Below are positions 11,081 to 22,146 of a stretch of 64,000 bases of DNA, piece after piece. The notes beneath the pieces are model-generated. The model searched no databases and was not told the DNA's origin. It was given only the letters and a program-made list of their open reading frames with translations. Every line of letters starts with the position of its first letter. Position 1 is the stretch's first letter. The DNA lies in assembly GCA_037447605.1 (NCBI GenBank), contig CM074808.1, forward strand, positions 1,092,988 through 1,156,987. Reading direction: 5' to 3'. This DNA comes from Zygnema circumcarinatum. Taxonomy: Eukaryota; Streptophyta; Zygnematophyceae; Zygnematales; Zygnemataceae. Both the position numbers and the translations under genes were made by a program.

Positions 11081-14000
11081 ATGGAAGAGGAAAAGCGGAA
11101 CGAGATTATCAGTTCCCTGTTCGGAGCTGATTCTGGCGAGTCTGACGATGAAGGAGACCGCAGAAGGTCGCCTGCAGATGAGGCTGTGGCAAACCAGGTT
11201 TTTTTCTTATTTCCTTCAGCTCTTCTCCATTGACACGGCATCGTATTTTGTAGTATGGTGCCACATTCTATCCCTCCCTTGCGTGTATTATGTGAATTTG
11301 AGTGTGGTTTGCTTCACTGCAGGATGAACCAGATAATGAAGAGTATATAGGGAAAAGTGGAGACGGGGTGGGCCGTCCCTCAGTGAGAGGGGAAGCAGAA
11401 GAGCAAGCTGCGACTCTAGGAGAAGACGAGGAGGAGAGGGAACAAAGAAGGTGAGAGCTTGGCCTTCCTCGTTTGGACTAACAGGTCACTTGCTAGGATT
11501 CCCCAGTTCCCAGAGATTGCACTTTTGCTTTTCCTTCTGCTCTCTTTGTTTTTGAGGCAGCCCTGAGTTTGGAGCTTTATGAATTATGTCCGACAGTGAG
11601 GAGTTTGCGAATGACGACGCACCCGAGACCTCAGGAGGTGCTCCTGCACCTGCTGCTGATCCTGCAGATCTCTTTAGAGACTCAGACGACGAGGATTTGC
11701 GAAGATCTCAGGTGATTTCATGAGCTCTTCAACTGTCTGCAGCACATTTGCTTGATTGCTCATGTTGTTGCATGTTTTTTTGTCAGGTATGCGTTTTCCT
11801 TGAGGGACTATAGAGTGGCCCTATTGAATTTATGCTCGACTTATTTGTTGATGTGGGCAGAGAGAGGATAACGACGATGAACATGGAAATGAAGAAGCTG
11901 AAGCAGACGGAGGCTTTAATAGGGAGGAGGAGGAAATGGAGGAGTATGAGAGACAGAAGAAACAGCGGCCTATTGGTCCACCACTCCATTTGAAAATTCC
12001 TTTACTTTCTCCCATTGCACCAGCAGACAAGGTGCGCAAAACGCCTGTTGCTTGTCTACATAGGAATGCCTGAGAAAAAGCAGTCAATGCAAAGGTATTT
12101 GTCGGTTGTTTATTTTTTGTTGATTTAGAGGAGGCTTTACTATTTTAGATTTGAATGCAGCATCGAGGTTGGTTGATAAATTGCTTAAATCTGGCCAATG
12201 CCACATTTCTTCTGTTTCATCGCTACCTAACCATAAGCATGTAACTAGGTAAAGCCAGGAAAAATCGATTCTATAGAGTCAGCATCTGGATTGCTATTTC
12301 CCCTTTACAGCACGAGTACAGGGCAATTTTCTGCCCACCTGCAAGTGGTCTTCAGTACTCGTATGCTATTATGGTCATAGCTTGGGGCTGAATTATCCAG
12401 ATGCATTTAGCAGAATGAATCGCTGTAGTTAATTTATAACCATTGTTTTGGAGGTTGTATCGACGAGAAGTAGGTTCTAACGTTATTCGACGCATGAATA
12501 GAACTCAATTAAAATTACGACATTTATTGACTTTCAGAGCAAGATGGAATGCTGTGATTNNNNNNNNNNNNNNNNNNNNNNNNNNNNNNNNNNNNNNNNN
12601 NNNNNNNNNNNNNNNNNNNNNNNNNNNNNNNNNNNNNNNNNNNNNNNNNNNNNNNNNNNAGCTATGAGTGAGGGAGCCCTTGTGAGATTGTGAACTGAAG
12701 GTTATCCGTTTGACATTTGAAGCTTTTTTGATTGCAGGTGGGAGCGCTTCAAGGGCAGGGGCGACTCATAGAAAAGATGAGGTTCCGTCCGGTTGATCTG
12801 AAGAGTCGTATTCATAAAAAGCTTACGCTTGGCCTGGACTCTAAGTACAAGAAAACTACTAAAGTGAAGAACTTTATCACTGTGGTGGACCCAGAAAAGG
12901 AGAAAGAGGAGCGCGAAAAGGTACATAAAATCATCTCTGTCATTTTCTGCTCTCTCTCTCCCGCACCCTCTCCCCTGTCTCCATGCCATCAGTGCAACTT
13001 TAAGTGATGTGTTCTAGGACATAAATCCGTTCGACTCTGCAGTAATTGATAGTCTGCCTAAGCCTTTATGGGTTTCCTTCCTTTCAATATGAGCTTTTCT
13101 GGACCTGTTGCGACCTGGGCTTAAAGGCCTGAACGACGTGTCTACTCAGTGAGTATGGTATATTTGCTTTGCTGAAGTTGGAAGCAAGTGACGGTTGCAG
13201 GCAGCAGAGGCTCGCATACGCAGCCAAGAAGAATTAGCACGAAAGCAAGAGAGGGTGATGAAGAAGTATGACCGCCCCGCAAAGACCTCCCCATATGAAG
13301 CCCCTCGCCGCCGCGCAGGCTATTTGGAAGAGGTGAGTGCATCTGATGGTCAAGTAGGTGCTGCTTTTACGGCTTCAATTATCTCATCCTCGGTTATCCT
13401 TTCATCTTGTCTGGTCTGAGCGTGACTGAGAAAGGGAAATGAGGGAGAACTGACACAGGAGGAAGAAGGGGATGAGTACGACCGACGATGGGGTGGGAGA
13501 AGGTACATGGATGAGGAGCAAGAGGCAGAAGCGGAACGGAGGATTTTGCATGCAAAACGAGTGAGTTCTTTTTCATTGAAGTAGAGGGAGTGTAAGGAAT
13601 GCTGGGAGTGGAGGAGAGTTGATCCTTGACATCTTTGAAGCAAAAGAAGTAGGATGGTTGCGTCATTTATGGATCACTGTGAAGGCAGTTGTTGATTTGG
13701 AAGTGGACTGAACGGGGCTGGTGCAGGGGGAGCCTGCACATCGCAAGCCAAAGCCACCCTCAAAACCTCCTCAGAAACGGCGAAGTGAGATGGACGACTT
13801 CATAGCAGATGAAGATGAGGACGAGGACGAAGAGGCAGCGGAAGATGACGAAGAGGAGGAGGAGGAATTAGAATATGAAGTGGATAGAGCAAAGAAGAGC
13901 AAGAGAAAAGGCCGAGATTCGGAGGAAGAGCCACCTGAAGACGACGAGGAAGAGGAGGATCGGGTGGAGGAGAAGAAGTACGATAACCGAAGAAAGGGGC

Positions 14001-14200
14001 GAGGCAAGATGGAGAAGAGGAAAGCAGAGTGGGAGGATGAAGAGGAACCTGAAGATGTGGCTGCCGAAGAGGACGATGTTGGACGAGAGGGTGGTTCGGA
14101 TAGTGAGAGGGAGAAGGAAAGAGGGAGAGAAGCAGAAACGAAAAAGGCTCCTGTGACCACCAAGAAGCGGCGAGTAGTTGTTGATAGTGATAGCGAATGA
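11081..14200 (+). CDS. LEO1: LEO1/VIP4, PAF1-complex subunit (interrupted by assembly gap)
   Basis: LEO1 is a subunit of the PAF1 transcription-elongation complex, which couples RNA polymerase II to histone modification. Supported exons are 11081-11197, 11323-11450, 11597-11711, 11861-12031, then after the gap 12738-12920, 13201-13332, 13459-13560 and 13727-14200. Seen features are an acidic Ser-rich N terminus, the conserved PIGPPLHLKIPLL at the end of exon 4, and the QGQGRLIEKMRFRP...HKKLTL block in 12738-12920. A RIRSQEELARKQERVMKKY helix, a GYLEE/DEYDRR block and a strongly acidic/basic tail ending in DSDSE follow. The middle of the Leo1 domain (VRLEDNxxRW and RWSDGSxQL in relatives) is absent from 12032-12559 and should lie in the 100-N gap or a misassembled join. 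Exon 3 uses the acceptor TCCGACAG because the earlier AG leads to a stop. Confidence 0.9.
12560..12659. other. Assembly gap of exactly 100 N
   Basis: A run of 100 N interrupts LEO1. This length is the usual placeholder for a gap of unknown size. At least one conserved LEO1 exon is missing from the flanks, so the true gap is probably larger than 100 bp. Confidence 0.98.
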
Positions 14201-14865
14201 GGTGGCTGTTGTGGCAGTTATCTTCTCCTCCCAGGTGCGAAGCTCCAAGTCCCTTTGAGAGGTTAAGGGGCAGGCGGGCCTCCCTGCCTCCCTGGCAGGA
14301 AGGACGAGACCCCAGGAAAGCGGTTCCCTTCAAGCAGGAGGAATAATGGCAGGACTACCACCTGCCAGCGGGGTAGCATCCTGTGTGCTCGTATTTGCAA
14401 AATCTGTGACATGAAGGTTAGCAAGGTGGTATTCATGACTTTAGTGCCACTCGTTTATTGAAGACTCATAGGTTTACTAAGATGCGCCAATGGTAGTCTT
14501 TTTTGTATACTGTAAAGCTTAAACTTTTGGAACATTTGGCTTCCGGGCAAGTCGGATTTCTGTTAGATTGAGCATGAGATTCGGAAGTTTGGTTTCTTTC
14601 ATAGGTGAAACATTTGAATTTTTTGTCGTACTCGATTCAGACGTTTAAACAGTGTTCATTCAAGCTTGTGGACATAGTGCGACTCACGATTTAGATACTA
14701 GAGCGTCGGATCCAAAATGTTCAAGCAGTTCAGTAGGAGTACCTATTCAATTGAACAAGGGAGGGCAAATTATTTGACGAGTACCTAACTAATTGGATTC
14801 GTCGCAGTAACGAGATTCTGGCTACCAAACAGCCATTGAGATATTCAAATTTACTTATTTTTTTA
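14201..14865. other. LEO1 3' flank, no gene seen
   Basis: AT-rich sequence after the LEO1 stop, probably 3' UTR followed by spacer. No coding exon, RNA gene or clear repeat is seen before the element at 14866. Confidence 0.5.
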
Positions 14866-15464
14866 GGCGAACTATATACCGCCCCCTTTTTTGGTTGTCC
14901 CGCCCTTGTTCTTTTGAAATCATAGTTTCCCATTTTGGCTATTCTGCCCCCCCTCCCATTTTGGCTATCCCCCCCCATTTTGGATAATTCGGGAGGAGAT
15001 TCTGCTCATTCTCTCTGGCTCCTTTGCTCTCTCCTCTGCTTTTTCCTCTAGTCTCTCTCCCCTCTGCTCTCACTCCTCTGCTCTCTCTCTCTCTCTTCTA
15101 TACTCTCTCTCCTCGGCTCTCACTCCTCTGCTCTCTCTCTCTCCTTTTCTCTCTCCTTTGATCTCTCGCTCTCTCCTCTACTCTCTCCATTAGTCTCTCT
15201 CTCCTTTGCTCTCTCTCTCTCTCCTCTGCTCTCTCCTTTACTCGCTCTCTCTCTCTCCCTCTCTTCTCTGCACTGCTCTTTCTTTGCGAATGTCTTTACG
15301 GACGTTGCGCTGATGTGTGAGAAAGGGAAAACAAGGGGGGAATGTCCAAAGTAGGGGGCGGGATATCCCAAAATGGGAGGGGCGGAATAGCCATAATGGG
15401 AGTGGGATTTCAACAAAACAGGGGCGGGATAACCAAAAAAAAGTGGGCGGTGTATAGTTCTCCT
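14866..15464. mobile_element. ~600-bp element with long imperfect terminal inverted repeats
   Basis: The left end (GGCGAACTATATACCGCCC) matches the reverse complement of the right end (GGAGAACTATACACCGCCC). Similarity continues inward for about 110 bp, including TTTTTTGGTT(G/A)TCCCGCCC and CCCATTTTGGCTAT. The interior is a CT microsatellite with no coding capacity. Flanks TTTTTTTA and TTCTTTTA agree at 7 of 8 positions and could be a decayed 8-bp target duplication. I infer a non-autonomous DNA transposon; the superfamily is not certain. Confidence 0.65.
15012..15275 (+). repeat. CT microsatellite, interrupted
   Basis: About 260 bp of CTCTCTC with scattered CCTCTGCT, CCTTTGCT and TAGT interruptions, at the centre of the inverted-repeat element. 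It looks like a simple repeat that expanded inside the element. Confidence 0.85.
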
Positions 15465-16052
15465 TCTTTTAACTTATCAAAAAAATTGCTTTACATAGGA
15501 ATTGAAGTGTGAAAACGGGGTGTATGTATGTTTAATTGGCTGAGGACACCACAAAGACTGCGATGCCGTCTGGACACTCCGCTTCCATTTACAGCCAAGC
15601 TCCGCACCACCGTTTTCAGCTGGCGAACTATCAGACGAAGGACCCCGAGGAGAAATGCAATCAGACGGAGACCCTTGGTCGCTGGTCCCTTTGTCAGACA
15701 GCCAGTAGACAGCACACGTTAAGTCTTTAGAAAGAGCACAGTAAAGAAACGAGTTCATTGCAAGGACAGAAGCTCGTCTGTAAACAAGAGATTGCAAGTT
15801 GTAGTCAACTAGATCCCCGAATACTTCCTCGTAACAGGATGGTCCAAGCTATGGCTGGCAGTACGTCTAGCAGCTACTCAATGCGCCAAAAAATGGCGGG
15901 CCTCGTCGTCAGAAACCATGACCATCCCATGATTAACATGACGCACAAATGACGGCAGTCACGGCCCTCACTGTTTCTTTCTGCCTGCAATAAAACGCAG
16001 CCCTTCGTCCATACAACCGTGGTGAGTGCCCACTCTACAAGGTATCTCCTTT
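15465..16052. other. Spacer between the element and the eEF2 stop
   Basis: No gene is supported. The right part probably holds the eEF2 3' UTR, since LEO1 (+) and eEF2 (-) are convergent. The overlapping short ORFs at 15477-15952 run on both strands with no recognisable product. Confidence 0.5.
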
Positions 16053-19000
16053 CTACAGCTTGTCCTCCCATTCTGAGAGAGGGGGTGGGGCAGGCTTGAT
16101 GCCCTTGCGTTTCCTGATATCGGCGACAATGGTATGGGATTGCGAGCCTAACTCCAAGGGATCAGAACCGAGCATTTCCCAGTGATCAAACACTGCCTGA
16201 GGGAAAGCCTGACCGGAGGTGTTAGCCCGGAGCTGTGCTGAAAACCCAAAGGACTCAATGACGGGCAGATAGGCCTTGATGTTGTAGAGTGGGGTCCCAG
16301 GCCTCTGCACCTCCTCAAACACCTGTCCACGCTTCTGATTGAGTGTGCTGTAGATACCTCCCAAAGCACCTTCAGGGGCCTGAATTTCCACCAAATACAC
16401 AGGCTCCATCAACCTGGGCTTGGCAGTCAACTGGGCGGCATACAGAACTCGGCGAGCAGTTGGCACAAGCTGACCACCTCCACGATGAATGGCGTCAGTG
16501 TGCAAGACCACATCCAAAATCTCAAAGGCGATACCACGCATGTTCTCCTCTGCGAGAGCACCTTCCTTGGATGCCCACTGCATGCCCGCAATAACATGTT
16601 CCTTGATTTCATTCAGGTACTGGACTCCCTTACACATATCGACCACCAAGTTGGGACCCAACGTATCAGGTCCAAAACACCAAATCTTCCTCGCGACATC
16701 CTTGTCCCAACCAAATTCTGACGTCAAGGATTGGACACGCTGTTTCGGGTCATCCTTGGGACCAATCTTTCCATCGTCAATGGCTTCTGCCAAACCTTCC
16801 TCTAAAGGCCGAGCCTCAAAATAAAGCCTGTTATGCTTATTTGGCGACTTGCTCATAACAGTGTGGTCCGATCGGTCAAGAACTGTTTCACGGAAGGACA
16901 CGACAGGGTCGGACACAATAATTTCTGCTCCTCCCATGAAGTCATCCTGCATTGGAAAAAGGTAGTGTCAGAATGCTGCGAGGTTTCACCAGTAGCCTTG
17001 AACAGCACGACTTGCTCTGATCTGCGTATCACTTCTATTCCAAGACTTCCGGTTTCTTTCACACTACCATTCGCCAAGATTGAACAGACTTGAGAGGCAT
17101 TCGAGTACTGATTTCTATTTCATTCATCACTGAGCACCAGCCAAGAACACGTGTGCAAAAAAATGGCGAACAGAACTTCGTCATAAAGCAGCGCAAGAAA
17201 GGAGGAAGGTTTCTGACTGAAAAGTTTGATCGTCACCTGCAAATCCTTGAGGCAAATCTCAAGATGGAGCTCCCCGGCCCCGGCAACAATGTGCTCACCG
17301 GACTCCTCAATGGAACATACCACCATGGGATCTGATTTGGACAGTCGCTTCAAACCTTCCACCAATTTGGGCAAATCTGATGCCACCTTACATTGGACAG
17401 CAACGCGCACCACAGGTGACACACTGAACTTCATTGCCCTGATAGGGTGAGCATCGGTCTCCTTCTCACCCGTAAGGGTGGCATTCTTTGTGATGAACTG
17501 ATCAAGTCCCACCATAGCAACAGTATTACCGCAAGGAACATCTTCAACTGACTCTTGCTTGCGTCCCATCCAAATGACTGTGCGCTGTACGGACTTCGTG
17601 TACAGGTCCTTCTTGGTTCCGGGCACGTAATTCGGACCCATGATACGAACTTTCATGCCGGTAGACACCTTTCCAGCGAAGACACGCCCGAAAGCAAAGA
17701 AACGCCCTTTATCTGAAGCTGGAATCATTTTGGACACATAAAGCATGAGAGGACCCTCAGGATCGCAGTTGCGGATGGCTGCAGCATATTGGTCGTCCAG
17801 TGGTCCTTCGTACAAGTTCTCAACGCGATACCTCTGAGCTATGGCAGGTGAAGGTAAATGCCAAATCATCATCTCCAGAAGAGCGTTCTGGGCTGGGAGC
17901 CAATATTGCATTACTCGCTTCATCAAAGGCTTTCCTGTGAGCTCCTTGACATCATTTCCTACAGTACAGCCAACTTTAGCCAGCATAGGGAACAGCTTAT
18001 CTTTCTCGTCATTCATAGCTGCACTGATGACCTGTTTGATAGGATTATAGCAGAACTGAACAAAGCCGCGTTGGCATGTCGGGGACCCCGTGTTCTTGGA
18101 AGACCATTTTTTGGTGGCCGTATCAAAGTAGTTCTCTCCCCAGAGGCGCTCCATGAGCTTCTTGAAGTCCACTTTGAACTTGTCCGCATACATTTTGGCG
18201 AAATTGGTGAGGGTGAAAGCCCAGCCATGAAGACCAGCAGAGAAAGCAACTGTTCCCTTCTCTGCATAAACCAGCACGTCACCTAACAGCTCGTCCTGGT
18301 ACGTTGCCATCACCACATTGATATTCTCAATCACTCGACGGAATGTCTGCAACAAACAACAACTAGTCGATCAGTGCCCAAACCTCTACCGTTCTGACAG
18401 ACCAAGTTTCATACAATTTATTCAAACCAGACAACAAACAGGTGGCCATCACAGCCACGAGAAGCAGACAAGCAGAAAAAGCAGACATACACCAGTGAGC
18501 ACCAGAATCCAAAGTTAGAAAGCATAAGAATCTTTAAAGAGCAAATAAAAGATAATAGCTCTCTGCTGCTAAATTGCTTTCCAGAAGTCCCAATGAAAAG
18601 GAACAAGGGCTATGCAAAGGAAAACATGTCGAGGAACCCGGCACCAAAGGAACAATAAAAGAATACCTGATAGGCTTCCTCTCCGTCCAGTTGCAGCTCC
18701 AAGAAACAGCGGTCCATCTTGTTCACAGTTAGAACAGGACGAATACGCTCTCCAAGAGCCTGTCGAAGAACCGTCTCAGTCTGCACACAAACTCCTTCAA
18801 TGCAATCCACCACCACAAGGGCACCATCCGTGATACGAAGGGCGGCAGTAACTTCAGAAGAAAAATCCACGTGTCCTGGTGAATCAATAAGGTTGATCAA
18901 ATATTCGTTACCATCTCTCGAGCCAGTGAACCCGTCAAGCGACTCGTCAGACATTGAGTAGAAAAGCGAGATTCCAGTTGACTTGATCGTGATTCCGCGC

Positions 19001-19902
19001 TCAGCCTCATCGGCACGAGTATCAGTTAGCCGGACATCACCCGCAGTCTCCTGGGCAATAATGCCAGCAGCTGCGACAAGGGAGTCGGTAAGAGTTGATT
19101 TGCCTGAGCCACAGCCAGATCCACCGAGCCATTCGGGTTAATGTGAGGCCATGCAATCAGTTAATAAAACCCAACAAAAAACAAACACTAACGATCAACT
19201 TCAGATCAATAATTGATTGAAGCAATTGCAACAATGCAAGCTCTTCTGGTAGCAAGAAGGAATCACATTCCGCCGAAAAGACTCTCGACAGGCCTAGCCA
19301 TTCTCCCTTCTAAAAAGAAGGCAATGATCACCCACAAGCTTATCAGAAGTAACTAGTATCTTCTAATTCTGTGAATTAAAACCTGTTAAAAACCCTAGTC
19401 TTGGGTATCTGTGTTCAGCAAATACAAACTGAGGAAAAACTTTACCGTGGTCGACATGTGCAATCACGGACATATTTCTGATGTTGTGCTTCTTGTCCAT
19501 GATAGCCCGCAACTCGTCAGTCGTAAACTTCACCTGTACCAGCAAGTAACGAAAGTGCGTCAGACGACGGGCAAACGTGATAGGAGCCATTTCGGCCAAA
19601 GAAATAGTGCAAAGGATATGACTCCAGCTCTCGCATCATAAGCAGCACGCCCTGCTTCCATCGATTGTGCATCATGCAAAACAGAGCACCCTTCTCTAGG
19701 TCTCGCTCTTGAACCAAGACTAAAAGACTATACAAAAGTGCAGCTTTCTGCAGAAACTGCTGCTTTCAGAAAAGCGTCCTGCCGCTATCCAACAAAAGAG
19801 GGCCGCCAAAATTAGGGCATCCGCTCATCCCAGACCAACAAACGAGGCAAAAAAGCCAAAAGCAGCCCAAAACTGGCAGCCGCCAGCAGGCCCACTGACC
19901 AT
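16053..19902 (-). CDS. EF2: Translation elongation factor eEF2
   Basis: eEF2 is the cytosolic GTPase that drives ribosomal translocation. Exons on the minus strand are 19902-19900, 19533-19446, 19103-18667, 18346-17237 and 16946-16053; phases all fit and give 843 residues, the usual plant length. The first coding exon is only the ATG, followed directly by the donor GTCAGT; exon 2 then starts at VKFTTDELR. Seen motifs are the P-loop AHVDHGKS (split by an intron after VDHG), the effector segment [17 protein letters not shown]3 [10 protein letters not shown] and G4 NKMD. The diphthamide-acceptor His is residue 700 in DAIHRGGGQ, and the C terminus is DKL. No conserved residue is missing. The upstream region is CT-rich on the coding strand. 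Confidence 0.97.
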
Positions 19903-20076
19903 GGCTGCGGTCTTCAGTCACTCCGCCGCCAAGGCCCGTCTGAGAGAGAGAGGAAGGGGAGGCCAAGCTCCGAGGCGGCTTCAACAGCCGCTGCAGAGGA
20001 GAGAGGGTGAGAGGGAGCGAGGTGGGCGAGGGAAACGGCTGAGCTCGAAAACCCGCCTGAACCCTCCCTTCCAAGC

Positions 20077-20083
20077 TATATAT
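20077..20083 (-). promoter_or_regulatory. Candidate TATA element of eEF2
   Basis: AATATATA on the minus strand lies about 175 bp upstream of the eEF2 ATG. The stretch in between is purine/pyrimidine-biased like a plant 5' leader. Position and sequence are suggestive only. Confidence 0.35.
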
Positions 20084-22146
20084 TAATTAGAAACAATACA
20101 TTACATTCTATCTTAACATGAAAATACAGAGTTTCAATATATTGGATCTATGTTCCCTTGCAAGAGGCATCGTTTTTATCCAAGCGGCGGTGCTGTTCGT
20201 TCCGCGGAATCTTTGAAAAATCTGCGCGGAGCCGTCCGATCGCAGATCGACCGCCCGGGCGGCCCTCGGCCTCAGGACAAAGAAAGTCGGCCCGTGCTCG
20301 GTGTCGCTGTCGAGCGTCGCGCAGAACTAGTAATAGGTTCTATGTGGTGCCGCAGGTCACCTGAATGTCACGTGAATTTCACATGTAACGGTAAGGCGTT
20401 ATCACGCTTTACGGAACAGCGTTGGCAGCCAGCCCCTAAACAAATGACCAGGGTTGGCCATACTAGTGGCTTCACTAAGAACTGCCTTGGCTTAAAATTC
20501 GCATCGGGTAGAAAACTACGGGCCTAGTCAAGTCCGTACTGATTATGACTTGGCTTAATGTGTGCCGCCATTGGAGATGGTTTCAGCCATTTTGACATAG
20601 CATGAAAACTTTGTTGAAATACTTGCGATGGTCCAGCCATGATAGTCTAGAAGGCAGAAAGCACAATTCATGGGACAAAAGGGCGTGTACAACGCCTTGA
20701 ATGAACGAAAGAAACGAGGAGCCTAAGAACCAAAACCTACAGATCGGAAACAAAAACAAGCCAAAACTAGACCGAACAAAACAATGTTGATTTAAGGCAA
20801 ACAAGACGAAGCGAAACGAAATGGAAACCAAGCCTACTAACGACCGTGAAGGCTGGCAAATGAATTGAACCGGACCCCCCATCAGATTTTGAAAAGCTGT
20901 TAGTCACTGGTCGCCTTTGTCGTTGATTTTATCGATATCATATAGGCGGTGTGCATTGTCTGGGTTAGACAGTAAAGTTTCAGGTATTTTTCCCAACCTC
21001 ACTAATCAACCCCCCCCCCCCCCCAAACTACAATCCTAGGTTTGCCAGTGAAAGGAATGGGGGTACCGATGGAAAGCAGGGCGCCGACCGCGAGCAATTG
21101 CATAGTCGAAGCCGACGCACAGCGGAGGGCATAGAAAGACGCTACCAAGAGAACATGGGCATAGACGGTGGACGACACCAAGAATCACTAAAAACAACCG
21201 CGAAGGGAGTGCAATAAGTCCCATAACGTTCGGATCGTCGTAATGTAAGTCTGCAGTCGCATGTCACACGCTTCACCTGAACTTGTCACTTCGGGTATGG
21301 CCACTCGGGTCCGGCAAGGTACTTTCGGGGTAGGACGTTCGTTAATCCAAAGCGTGCAGAGCGCGAGGTAGTAACTACGCAGGGTGGAAAGGACTCGCCC
21401 TAGTTAACCACTGTCATGTCACCACTTGGTTGCGTCACGACAGCGGCCATCCCTGTTTCAATTGGTTTTCTTCGTACTTAACGGAAACAAAGTCACTCTT
21501 CAAGGCTTATAATTCAATTTTTCACAAACTAAACCAAGGTGAGTTGTATCGGCAACTGAAGGGCACCCTCACTGCCAAACGTATTTGTCACATTAGATAT
21601 TTGTCACTCGTAGACATGCGATTCAATTAGCCAGTCAATATTTGGCCCAGTCATAATGACTGAACTCACTACGGGTTGGGACTATGCTGATGGGTCACTC
21701 GCAGCACAACAGGCAATGGGTTTCAAAACAAAGCTTCTTGCCACTTAGCTGCTACGTCCAGATCACAATCGATAAGACAGAACACTCAGTGCCAACATAC
21801 GGCCGGCCAGCCGGCCGGCTCGAGTATGCAGGGACAAGTTCACAAGGGTCCTTCTGCTAGCATGACGTCACCGATTCGGAGAAGCAAAAATACTCTTGGC
21901 TTTGGCAGGCCTATCCAAATGCTACATTCAGATTTCCAAGCATTAGTCTACATTAGCCAGCTGAAGAGGTGACCGATTACCTTATTCGAGGCAACATTCA
22001 GCTAACAAATACCCCGTGAAGATTAACCCTCTTGAGGATAAATCATAACTGAAGAGAGGAGTCAGGAGTTACCTTTGCACCTCTACTAGTATCGCAACTC
22101 ATTTGCGATAGTAGTTTAATCCTTCGTTAGACTGAGTCAGCCAGCC
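20084..22146. other. Intergenic between eEF2 and pyruvate kinase
   Basis: About 2 kb with no supported gene. It contains a run of 15 C at 21010-21024 and a short CCGG-rich palindrome (GGCCGGCCAGCCGGCCGG, about 21800). The left part should hold the eEF2 promoter, and the right end the pyruvate kinase 3' UTR. Confidence 0.5.

Noticed and set aside
12443-12667. ORF running into the N gap
   Set aside because: Half of it is N; the rest matches no expected LEO1 segment, so no gene is called.
13771-14333. Ser/Leu-rich antisense ORFs of 126-177 residues
   Set aside because: These are reverse-strand shadows of the acidic Glu/Asp/Lys tail of LEO1.
17841-18286. Plus-strand ORFs opposite eEF2
   Set aside because: They are antisense shadows of the conserved eEF2 exon 4.
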